Shown here: in pieces, positions 36,087 to 44,113 of the stretch
Layout: every line of letters starts with the position of its first letter
Position numbering within the stretch: the first letter of the stretch is position 1
Assembly: GCF_900102185.1 (NCBI RefSeq)
Contig: NZ_LT629690.1
Location: 1,860,001 to 1,924,000, forward strand
Origin: Terriglobus roseus
Lineage (GTDB): Bacteria; Acidobacteriota; Terriglobia; Terriglobales; Acidobacteriaceae
Direction: 5' to 3'
Length of the DNA: 64,000 nucleotides
Made by a program: the position numbers and the translations under genes
Notes under the pieces: generated by a model
What the model was told of the DNA's origin: nothing
The model's database searches: none
Seen by the model: the letters and a program-made list of their open reading frames with translations, nothing else

Positions 36087-39000
36087 ATGTCTGCTCTCAT
36101 TCGCATTCTTCTGCGCATGCGCGCGCTGGTTCTGATTGTGCTGGCATGCATGCTGGTCGCAGGAACCTTTGGCGCCATGCAGCTTGACGTCGAGGCGTAT
36201 CCCGACCCCTCGCCACCGCTGGTTGAAATCATCACGCAGAATCCTGCCTGGTCCGCCGAGGAGATGGAACAGCAGGTTACGGCGCCCGTCGAAACTGCGC
36301 TGTACGGCGTGCAGCATCTCGATGGAATCCGCTCTATCTCCATCTTTGGCCTCTCCGATGTGAAGCTGTACTTCACCTTTACGAGTGACTATTTTCACGA
36401 CAAGCAGGAAGTGCTGGATCGTCTGCAACTGTTGCAGCTTCCCAATGGCTTGCAGCCGCAGCTTTCGCCATGGTCACCCATCGGCGAAATTTATCGTTAT
36501 CAGCTAACCGGCCCGTACACGTTGTACGACCTCACAGCCACGCAGGACTGGCTCGTGACGCGTGAGATGAAGCAGGTTCCCGGCATCATCGACGTCACCA
36601 CCTTCGGCGGCGATGTCAAGCAGTACCAGATTGAAGCCGACCCTCAGAAGCTACTGGCACACGGTGTAACGTTGCCCCAGGTTACGGCTGCGGTGCAGAA
36701 CTCCAACGCCAACGCGGGTGGCAACTACATCTCACTTGGCGAACAGAGTGTCAATGTACGCGCTGTCGGCCAGTTGCATACGGTGGACGACATCAAACAG
36801 GTCGTCGTCGCCAGCAATCGCGGCGTACCTGTTCTTGTTGGCGATGTTGCGGATGTGAAGATCGGTTCGCAACAGCGCATGGGCAAGATCGGTCGCAACC
36901 ATGATCCTGATGCGGTGGAAGGCATCGTTCTGCTCAACAAGAACGAAGAGTCAATCCCCGCTCTGGAAGCTCTTAAGGTTAAGATTCACGATCTGAATCA
37001 TGGCCTGCTGCCACCGGGCATGCACATCGACACCATTAGCGATCGAACCAATCTGATCGATCGCACCGAACACACGGTGAAGCATGTCATCATTACGGGC
37101 CTCGTGCTCGTGACTTTGATCCTGCTTTTCATGCTCGGCGATGTACGCACGACTATCATCGCTGCGGCAACGATTCCCTTCGCCGTGTTGTTTGCGTTTT
37201 CGATGATGGCCATGACAGGCCATTCCGCAAACCTGATCTCCATCGGCGCGATTGACTTCGGCATCCTTGTCGACGCTTCGATCGTGGTGCTGGAAAACAT
37301 CCATCGCAAACTGTCGCGGCGATTGCCGGAAGACGATCTTGCCACCCTCATTATTGAGGGTGTGCAGGAGGCATCACGTCCTGTTCTCTTCTCCACTGTC
37401 ATCATCCTGGTGGCATTCATTCCGCTGTTCACCATGGAAGGTGTACCGGGCAAGATCTTCGCGCCCATGTCGGTCACGTACGGCTTTGCATTGATCGGAG
37501 CGCTACTCTTCGGTCTGGTCTTTGCACCGGTGCTTGCAATGGTGCTGGCTCCGAAGGGACCACCGCCAGCACGTCCGGAAGAAGACGATGCACATGCTGG
37601 TGAAGGTACATGGCTGTCGAACTTCTTCCGTCATCACTACAACCGCATCTTCTCGCTCACCCTGCGTCGCTCCAAGTTTGTGTGGGGAGTCGCGATCATT
37701 GCACTCATCATCTCGGGCTTCATCTTTGTCTACGGAGTTGGTGGCGAATTTATGCCTCCTCTCGAAGAAGGCAACCTGTGGGTGCGTGCAACGTTGCCGC
37801 AGGATGTCTCCTTTGATGTGGCTTCCACCACAGTCGACAGTCTTCGCGAAGACTTCCAGCGTTTCCCTGAAGTGAAGCAGGTAGTCTCGCAACTTGGCCG
37901 TCCGAACGACGGAACAGACGTCACCACCTTCAACAACCTGGAATTCCTCGTTGATCTAAAGGACGAAAGCACCTGGCCTGCAGATGTCCATGGCAGCAAG
38001 GAGAAGTTGATTGAGCAGATGCAACACGCGCTCAGCAAATATCCCGGTGTCGTGTTCGGCTTCTCTCAGCAGATTCAGGACAACGTGGAAGAAGCCATGT
38101 CCGGCGTGAAGGGCGAGAACTCACTGAAGATCTTCGGTGACGATCTCGACCAACTCTCGAAGCAGGCTGTCGCCGTACAGAACGTGATGGAGAAGGTGCA
38201 GGGTGTACAGGACGTTGGCATCTTCAAGGTCGATGGCCAGCCGTCGTTGGTCATTCGCGTTGATCGTGCTAAGGCCGCACGCTACAACATTGCTCCTGCA
38301 GATGTGAACGCTGCGGTGCAGGCTGCCGTGGGCGGGTCGGCTGTCACGCAATTGATCGAAGGTGACCGTCGCTTCGATATCACCGTTCGTTATCCCAAGA
38401 GCTATCGCGATAATCCTGACTCGGTAGGCAAGATTCTTCTTCCCGCCGGCGATGGATCTTCCGTGCCGCTCAGCGAGGTCGCAGACATTGGCGTGCGCCA
38501 AGGCAGCTTCCAAATCTTCCGTGAAGCGGGCCGTCGCTACATTCCCATCAAGTTCAGCGTTCGCGGACGCGATCTTGCTGCGACAATCACCGATCTGCAA
38601 GCGCAGTTGAAACAAAAGATTCAGCTTCCCAATGGCTATACCTACGCATGGGCTGGTGAATTCGACTCGTTGAAGAAGGAGCAGAAACGACTGTCAGTGA
38701 TCATTCCGATCAGCCTGCTGGCGATTCTGATCCTTTTGTATACGCAGTTCAACACGTGGCTGGATGCGGTGATCGTGCTGGCGACCCTTCCCTTCGCAGC
38801 CATTGGCGGCATTCTGGCATTGCTCATCACACACACATCGTTTTCCATCTCGGCAGCGGTAGGGTTTACATCGCTGACAGGTGTGGCAACGTTGGGTGCT
38901 GTGGTGTTCCTGTCCGGCATCCGTCGGGCACAGAAACGTCATGGTGCACGTCATGGCCTCCGTGAAGGTTGTCTTGATGAAATGCGGCCGGTTCTGATGG

Positions 39001-39185
39001 CATGTATGTCGGCTGGCCTCGGTCTTCTGCCTGCTGCTATCAGCAACGGTATCGGAGCACAGGCACAACAGCCACTGGCTCGTGTGGTGGTGGGTGGCAT
39101 GATCACCACTGTCTTCTCCATCCTGTGCCTTACCCCACTGATGGCTCGAAGGCTTCCAAAGAACTTCGAAGAAGAAACCGTTTAA
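36087..39185 (+). CDS. Heavy-metal RND efflux pump, CusA/CzcA family
   Basis: Inner-membrane proton-driven exporter, 1032 residues from ATG 36087. First helix at about 12-32, large periplasmic loop, helices 2-6 with the relay motif IGAIDFGILVDASIVVLENI, second half with helix 7 (FVWGVAIIALIISGFIFVYG), GGEFMPPLEEGNLWVR and GFTSLTGVATLGAVVF. These fit the HME (CzcA/CusA) branch rather than drug RND pumps. Whether it moves Co/Zn/Cd, Ni or Cu/Ag cannot be decided. It ends the operon; a strong terminator follows. Confidence 0.93.
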   Translation: MSALIRILLRMRALVLIVLACMLVAGTFGAMQLDVEAYPDPSPPLVEIITQNPAWSAEEMEQQVTAPVETALYGVQHLDGIRSISIFGLSDVKLYFTFTSDYFHDKQEVLDRLQLLQLPNGLQPQLSPWSPIGEIYRYQLTGPYTLYDLTATQDWLVTREMKQVPGIIDVTTFGGDVKQYQIEADPQKLLAHGVTLPQVTAAVQNSNANAGGNYISLGEQSVNVRAVGQLHTVDDIKQVVVASNRGVPVLVGDVADVKIGSQQRMGKIGRNHDPDAVEGIVLLNKNEESIPALEALKVKIHDLNHGLLPPGMHIDTISDRTNLIDRTEHTVKHVIITGLVLVTLILLFMLGDVRTTIIAAATIPFAVLFAFSMMAMTGHSANLISIGAIDFGILVDASIVVLENIHRKLSRRLPEDDLATLIIEGVQEASRPVLFSTVIILVAFIPLFTMEGVPGKIFAPMSVTYGFALIGALLFGLVFAPVLAMVLAPKGPPPARPEEDDAHAGEGTWLSNFFRHHYNRIFSLTLRRSKFVWGVAIIALIISGFIFVYGVGGEFMPPLEEGNLWVRATLPQDVSFDVASTTVDSLREDFQRFPEVKQVVSQLGRPNDGTDVTTFNNLEFLVDLKDESTWPADVHGSKEKLIEQMQHALSKYPGVVFGFSQQIQDNVEEAMSGVKGENSLKIFGDDLDQLSKQAVAVQNVMEKVQGVQDVGIFKVDGQPSLVIRVDRAKAARYNIAPADVNAAVQAAVGGSAVTQLIEGDRRFDITVRYPKSYRDNPDSVGKILLPAGDGSSVPLSEVADIGVRQGSFQIFREAGRRYIPIKFSVRGRDLAATITDLQAQLKQKIQLPNGYTYAWAGEFDSLKKEQKRLSVIIPISLLAILILLYTQFNTWLDAVIVLATLPFAAIGGILALLITHTSFSISAAVGFTSLTGVATLGAVVFLSGIRRAQKRHGARHGLREGCLDEMRPVLMACMSAGLGLLPAAISNGIGAQAQQPLARVVVGGMITTVFSILCLTPLMARRLPKNFEEETV

Positions 39186-39190
39186 ACCAT

Positions 39191-39238
39191 TTATCGTCCG
39201 GCAGGCGAAGTCTTAAACTTCCCTACCGGACGATTTTG
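39191..39238 (+). terminator. Strong terminator of the metal-efflux operon
   Basis: Stem ATCGTCCGG (39193-39201) with CCGGACGAT (39226-39234), extended by AGG/CCT and GAAGT/ACTTC inner pairs, then TTTTGTTCTTT. Confidence 0.9.
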
Positions 39239-39290
39239 TTCTTTGCCGCCGTTCTTAGACATCGCCACAACAACATATTCGTTCTAACAC

Positions 39291-39324
39291 CACTGGCTGG
39301 AACATCTGATTGTTCCAGCCAGTG
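39291..39324. repeat. Perfect 14-bp inverted repeat
   Basis: CACTGGCTGGAACA and its exact complement separated by TCTGAT. No T run follows on either side, so it is not a normal intrinsic terminator. It lies between the efflux operon terminator and the PadR control region. Confidence 0.85.
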
Positions 39325-39370
39325 TACGTATGCGTAACCAAATCCAGATACTTGAACCCACATTTCGCTA

Positions 39371-39442
39371 CCTCTTGACCACCAAGAGGAATTCTGCGAC
39401 CCTTTGACCATCAAGAGGAGGCACCTCTTGACGGTCGGGAGG
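39371..39442 (+). promoter_or_regulatory. Three tandem palindromes upstream of padR (probable PadR operators)
   Basis: Three 19-bp near-palindromes with a common half site CCTCTTG: 39371-39389 (perfect, 7-5-7), 39400-39418 (one half altered) and 39424-39442 (other half altered). Start-to-start spacing is 29 and 24 bp. The third overlaps the GGGAGGAA ribosome-binding site of the PadR gene. Such an array before a PadR gene suggests autoregulation. Confidence 0.65.
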
Positions 39443-39451
39443 AAGTTACGC

Positions 39452-39796
39452 ATGGGGCAGCAAGACGTAGTTCAGGGCACTCTGGAGATGCTTATCCTGA
39501 AAACCCTCGCCCTGGAACCGACACACGGTTATGGCGTTGCCACTCGTATTGAGCAAGTCAGTCAGGGAGTTTTCCGCGTCAATCCTGGTTCGTTGCTGCC
39601 TGCATTGGCACGTATGGAGCAAGCCGGAAGCGTGAAGAGCGAATGGCGCAATAGCGAGAACAACCGTCGCGCAAAGTACTACAAGCTCACCGCTCGTGGA
39701 CGCAAGGCGCTCGCAGCAGAAGAAGAGACATGGAACCGCCAGGTCTCTGCGATCGCTCGCATTATGACCAACGCCAAGGCCACATCTGAAGCCTGA
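39452..39796 (+). CDS. PadR-family transcriptional regulator
   Basis: Winged-helix repressor of the short PadR type, 114 residues. It starts MGQQDVVQGTLEMLILKTLAL, followed by THGYGVATRIEQVSQGVFRVNPGSLLPALARMEQAG (recognition helix) and YYKLTARGRKALAAEEETW. GGGAGGAA lies before ATG 39452; an in-frame extension to 39404 would run through the operators. It is followed by the ADOP permease 31 bp downstream, a pairing common in Acidobacteria. It likely controls that permease and itself. Confidence 0.92.
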   Translation: MGQQDVVQGTLEMLILKTLALEPTHGYGVATRIEQVSQGVFRVNPGSLLPALARMEQAGSVKSEWRNSENNRRAKYYKLTARGRKALAAEEETWNRQVSAIARIMTNAKATSEA

Positions 39797-39827
39797 TCAC
39801 TTCGTCCCGCAGTCACGAGGGCCCATC

Positions 39828-42590
39828 ATGCCGATGCTTAGCAACCTGATCCGTGGACTAAAGAGCCTGCTGCGTTCTGACAACGTGGAACGCGACCTTG
39901 ACGACGAACTACAGGGCTTCCTCGATGAGTCCATTGCTGACAAACAACGACGTGGACATTCGCCACAACAGGCTGAACACCTGGCACGCGTGGAAATGGG
40001 CAGTACCAACACCGTGAAACACCACATACGTTCCGTGGGATGGGAGACACACATGGAGAACCTGCTGCAAGATCTTCGCTACGCCATCCGCACGCTGCTT
40101 CGCAGTCCGGGATTTACCGCAGTCGCCATCCTCTCACTGGCACTCGGCATTGGGGCCAACACCGCCATCTTCACACTGCTACGTCAGGTAGTGATGCAAC
40201 AGTTGCCTGTACGCAATCCCCAGGAGCTATTTGCCTTCGGCATAGGCCAATCCGGTGGAATCCTTGGCGGCGTGGATATGGGAACGGCCGACCTGTTCAC
40301 CTATGACTTCGCCAGGCACCTGCAAAAAGACCCCGGCCCATTCCAAGGCATAGCAGCCTACAGCAGCTTTGCGCCAATGGTGAATGTTCGTATCCCCGGC
40401 CTCGCCAGTGCTGTTCAGGCTCCCGGCAAGCTGGTTACTGGCAACTTCTTCCAGGTGCTGCAAGCAGCGCCACTGCTGGGCCGCACGATTGAGAGCTATG
40501 ACGCCACCGCTCCCGGTAGCAACGCTGTAGCCGTCATAAGCTACCACTTCTGGATGCAATCTCTGTCCGCTAACACTGATGCGGTTGGTAAGAGCATCAC
40601 GGTGAACGGGCTTCCCTTCACCATTGTCGGTGTCATGCCGGAGCCATTCCATGATCTGAAGCAAGGTGCCCGGCAAAATGACTTTTGGTTTCCCGTTACG
40701 ATGGCAAGCACGATCATGATGCAGCCTGACATACTGCATCCGGACCACTTCTTTCTGGACATGGTGGCTCGACGGAATCCGCAGAATGCTCTTAGCGCAG
40801 ACCAGCAGTGGCTTGACCGTCAGATTCGTACGGAGGTGCGCACAGCAAGTGGCACAAACATTCCTCCGGCCCGCGAACAGGAGATCGAACACCTTACCGT
40901 ACGCCTGACACCAGCAGACAAAGGCCTCTCGTACCTTCGTAGCCGATATCGCGATTCCCTGCTGATTCTCGCGGTCATCGTCGGGGTAGTGCTTCTGATT
41001 GCATGCGCCAACCTTGCCAACTTCTTGTTGGCACGTGCGATTGCTCGCCAACGCGAAGTCACCACACGACTGGCGCTGGGTTCCAGTCGTGGCCGTATCC
41101 TCGGCCAGAGCATTCTGGAAGCTCTGCTGCTATCGCTTACGGGCGGTGCACTAGGCCTCGGCGTAGCTTTTCTTGCGACACGCGCGTTGATTGCGTTTGT
41201 GATGCACGGAGTCCCTGCCAGCATCCTTAGCGCACATCCTGAGGCTTCGGTGCTTGCCTTCACCTTTGCCATATCTGTCATTGCAGGACTTCTTTTCGGA
41301 TTGGCTCCGGCATTGCAATTCGCACGCTCATCCAACGCGACAACACTCGCACCCGGCGCACGAACATCTGCCAGCTCCGACGGCAATTCGGCGCGCTTCT
41401 GGCCGAAGGCGTTGATCACTGTGCAGGTCGTTCTGGCGCTTCTACTGTTGGTCGTCGCGGGCCTGTTCATACGCACGCTACGAAATCTGCAAAGCCAGGA
41501 CCTGGGCTTTGAACGCACTCACTTACTCGTCGCTCAGATACAACCGGATATCGCAGGCTACACACCCGAACGTCTGCCCGCACTTAATCAACGGCTGTTG
41601 GAAACCATTGCTGCAGTCCCGGGCGTGCGATCCGTTGCACTCGCCGATGGTCCGCCCATTAGTACTTCCTCCTGGCGCTCCAGCTTCCATCCCTCTGGCT
41701 ACACACCGGCACCACGTGAGGAGGTGGGCGCTACGCTGCGGCGCGTTACTGGTCAATACTTTGAAACAACTGGCAACGAGATCATTGGCGGTCGCAGCAT
41801 TAATCCCACCGATACCGCCACCAGTATGAAAGTTGCAGTGATCAATCAAGCACTTGCCGATAAGTACTATCCGCATGGCAACGCCATAGGGCAGACGCTG
41901 CAGATTGATCTGGACACGCCCGGTGCATGGCGCATTGTGGGTATCGCTCGCAACTCACGCTCGCTCGATCTGCGTTCCGCTCCAGAGCCTTTGGTCTATC
42001 TTCCGCTCTTTCAACTCACCGGCACTGAAGGCAAAGGAACGCTGAACTCGATAGCGCCTACCGTGCTGGTCCGTACCGCTGGCGAACCGTCAGACATGAC
42101 ACATTCATTGCGTAATGCGATTGTCTCCGTGGATCCCAATCTTCCGTTGCTGCAGGTGCACACCATTCAAGAACATCTGGGTGATTTCACCAGCACTGAG
42201 ACCTTGATTTCAAGGCTGACATTGGCCTTCGCTGTACTCGCGGTTCTTCTTGCAGCCATTGGTCTGTACGGCGTAATGAGTTTCAACGTGACACGGCGCA
42301 CCAACGAGATCGGCATTCGCATGGCATTAGGCGCCAGCAACTCAGGAGTTCAATGGATGGTGCTTCGTGAATCTCTGCTTCTGCTGCTGGGAGGCCTGCT
42401 CTTGGGACTCCCACTCACGCTGATCACTGCACGCCTTCTGCGATCGCAGCTATACCAGATGAGTCCGTTCGATCCCATCGTATTTGCCGCGGCCACCCTT
42501 GGCATTGCTGCAGTCACCATCGTGTCGGCGTGGTTGCCTTCACGACGCGCTGCCGCCATCGACCCGATGGTAGCTCTGCGTTACGAATAA
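39828..42590 (+). CDS. ABC permease of the acidobacterial duplicated orphan (ADOP) family
   Basis: Large MacB/FtsX-type permease, 920 residues. A cytoplasmic N-terminal segment (residues 1-65, DLDDELQGFLDESIADKQR) precedes DLRYAIRTLLRSPGFTAVAILSLALGIG with helix 1. A MacB-like periplasmic domain, three helices, a second periplasmic domain and three last helices follow (VTRRTNEIGIRMALGASN, ending LVALRYE-like VALRYE). This duplicated layout without an ATPase gene beside it is the ADOP pattern (TIGR03434). Substrate unknown; macrolide, lipoprotein or peptide export are possibilities only by superfamily. Confidence 0.92.
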   Translation: MPMLSNLIRGLKSLLRSDNVERDLDDELQGFLDESIADKQRRGHSPQQAEHLARVEMGSTNTVKHHIRSVGWETHMENLLQDLRYAIRTLLRSPGFTAVAILSLALGIGANTAIFTLLRQVVMQQLPVRNPQELFAFGIGQSGGILGGVDMGTADLFTYDFARHLQKDPGPFQGIAAYSSFAPMVNVRIPGLASAVQAPGKLVTGNFFQVLQAAPLLGRTIESYDATAPGSNAVAVISYHFWMQSLSANTDAVGKSITVNGLPFTIVGVMPEPFHDLKQGARQNDFWFPVTMASTIMMQPDILHPDHFFLDMVARRNPQNALSADQQWLDRQIRTEVRTASGTNIPPAREQEIEHLTVRLTPADKGLSYLRSRYRDSLLILAVIVGVVLLIACANLANFLLARAIARQREVTTRLALGSSRGRILGQSILEALLLSLTGGALGLGVAFLATRALIAFVMHGVPASILSAHPEASVLAFTFAISVIAGLLFGLAPALQFARSSNATTLAPGARTSASSDGNSARFWPKALITVQVVLALLLLVVAGLFIRTLRNLQSQDLGFERTHLLVAQIQPDIAGYTPERLPALNQRLLETIAAVPGVRSVALADGPPISTSSWRSSFHPSGYTPAPREEVGATLRRVTGQYFETTGNEIIGGRSINPTDTATSMKVAVINQALADKYYPHGNAIGQTLQIDLDTPGAWRIVGIARNSRSLDLRSAPEPLVYLPLFQLTGTEGKGTLNSIAPTVLVRTAGEPSDMTHSLRNAIVSVDPNLPLLQVHTIQEHLGDFTSTETLISRLTLAFAVLAVLLAAIGLYGVMSFNVTRRTNEIGIRMALGASNSGVQWMVLRESLLLLLGGLLLGLPLTLITARLLRSQLYQMSPFDPIVFAAATLGIAAVTIVSAWLPSRRAAAIDPMVALRYE

Positions 42591-42651
42591 AAACGCAAAA
42601 GGTCGCCAGACCGTTTCGCGACTTTGATTTCAGGGATTTAAGCGGAAGGTG

Positions 42652-42739
42652 TGGCGGAGAGACAGGGATTCGAACCCTGGATACCTTGCGGTATACACGC
42701 TTTCCAAGCGTGCGCCTTAAGCCACTCGGCCATCTCTCC
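42652..42739 (-). tRNA. tRNA-Ser (anticodon GGA)
   Basis: On the minus strand GGAGAGA pairs with TCTCTCC, followed by G and encoded CCA. The anticodon stem CACGC/GCGTG holds TTGGAAA, giving GGA. A long variable arm (TACCGCAAGGTA) is typical of class II tRNA-Ser. 88 nt with CCA. Confidence 0.97.
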
Positions 42740-42868
42740 GCTTCTTGGCTATCTTAGCATGCTGAGGCGTGTCGCTGCTTGTCGCTCGTTTGCGTGTTGC
42801 CATCTTCCGCGCCGTAACCGTTAGAATGGCCGCGCATAGCATTCTCAGGAATCGAAGGCACTCTGTTC

Positions 42869-44113
42869 ATGCGCTGGCCAGCTCCCACTTCCCTTGCTGC
42901 GATCGTCTCCGTCGCAGCCCTTCTTGGTGCAAGCCGCCCAGCGGATATCGCCTTTCGCGTGCAGATGATCGACCCTGGCTACGGTGAGACGGTGACCGTT
43001 GCAGACGTGAACCGCGACGGCAAGCTGGACATCGTTTCGGGAGAAAGCTGGTATGAAGCGCCCGGATGGACGAAACATCCCCTACGCTCCATCAACTATG
43101 CCAACGGATACATCGACAACTTTGCTGACCTTGCAATGGATGTCGACGGTGATGGCTGGACCGACATCATTCAGTTCAGCTATTTCGCGCACAATATCGT
43201 TTGGCTGAAGAACCCTGGCAAGGCGGGTGGCGAATGGAAAGCAAGCGAGATCGATAATAGCGGTCCTACAGAGTTCGCCTTTCTTGTTGACCTTGATAAC
43301 GACGGAAGAGCTAACGAACTACTACCGGAATTCGATCGCCCCAATGCCCCGGCAGCATGGTTTGAGCACCGTGATGGGAAGTGGATCAAGCATGTTGTTG
43401 CGCCGCAGAGCTATGGCCACGGCATCGGTGTTGGCGATATGAATGGTGATGGCCGCAACGACATCCTCACTCCTAAGGGTTGGCTGGAAGCGCCAATGGA
43501 TGTCCGAGCTGAGGGCTTTTGGAAGTTTCACCCCATGGACTGGGGATGGAAGTACATCCCCCCTTCGGGCACACCTGCGGATGAAGTGAAACCTTCAGCT
43601 GCCGCGCAGCGTGCCGGAGCACAGTTTGGCTACATGTACCTATTGGACATCAATGGCGATGGCCGCAAGGACATGGTGACCGGTATGGCACACGACTACG
43701 GCTTGGCATGGTACGAGCAGACCGCAGATGGCCATTTCGTTCAACATGTGATCGATAGTTCATGGTCCCAGGCGCACGCATCACAGTTGGTCGACATGAA
43801 CGGCGACGGACAGCCGGACCTTGTAATCGGCAAGCGATACTTTGCGCACAACGGAGGCGATCCTGGTGAGCGCGAACCGGTAGGAATCTACTGGTATGAA
43901 TGGCGGAAGGTATCACCTGCAACCGCGCAGAACGGCGGGGTGGAGTGGGTTCGCCACATCGTTGATTACGGAGGGCGGATGGGCGGCGGAGTTCAAACAG
44001 TAGCCGTGGACATCGACGGCGACGGCGACATCGACCTGATCAGCGCAAACAAATCGGGATTGTTTTTGGCAGAAAATCTCACCAAGTCGTCAACGAAAAA
44101 CACACGCCGTTAG
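42869..44113 (+). CDS. Exported FG-GAP/VCBS repeat protein
   Basis: Secreted protein of 414 residues with a signal peptide (SLAAIVSVAALLGASRP). It then has at least six FG-GAP-type calcium-binding blades with the motif D-x-N/D-x-D-G-x-x-D: VADVNRDGKLD, DVDGDGWTD, LVDLDNDGRAN, GDMNGDGRND, DINGDGRKD, DMNGDGQPD, DIDGDGDID. The fold would be a beta-propeller bound to Ca2+. A role in adhesion or as the sensor part of an enzyme is known for relatives; none is shown here. Its stop overlaps the stop of the kinase gene on the other strand by four bases. Confidence 0.85.
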   Translation: MRWPAPTSLAAIVSVAALLGASRPADIAFRVQMIDPGYGETVTVADVNRDGKLDIVSGESWYEAPGWTKHPLRSINYANGYIDNFADLAMDVDGDGWTDIIQFSYFAHNIVWLKNPGKAGGEWKASEIDNSGPTEFAFLVDLDNDGRANELLPEFDRPNAPAAWFEHRDGKWIKHVVAPQSYGHGIGVGDMNGDGRNDILTPKGWLEAPMDVRAEGFWKFHPMDWGWKYIPPSGTPADEVKPSAAAQRAGAQFGYMYLLDINGDGRKDMVTGMAHDYGLAWYEQTADGHFVQHVIDSSWSQAHASQLVDMNGDGQPDLVIGKRYFAHNGGDPGEREPVGIYWYEWRKVSPATAQNGGVEWVRHIVDYGGRMGGGVQTVAVDIDGDGDIDLISANKSGLFLAENLTKSSTKNTRR

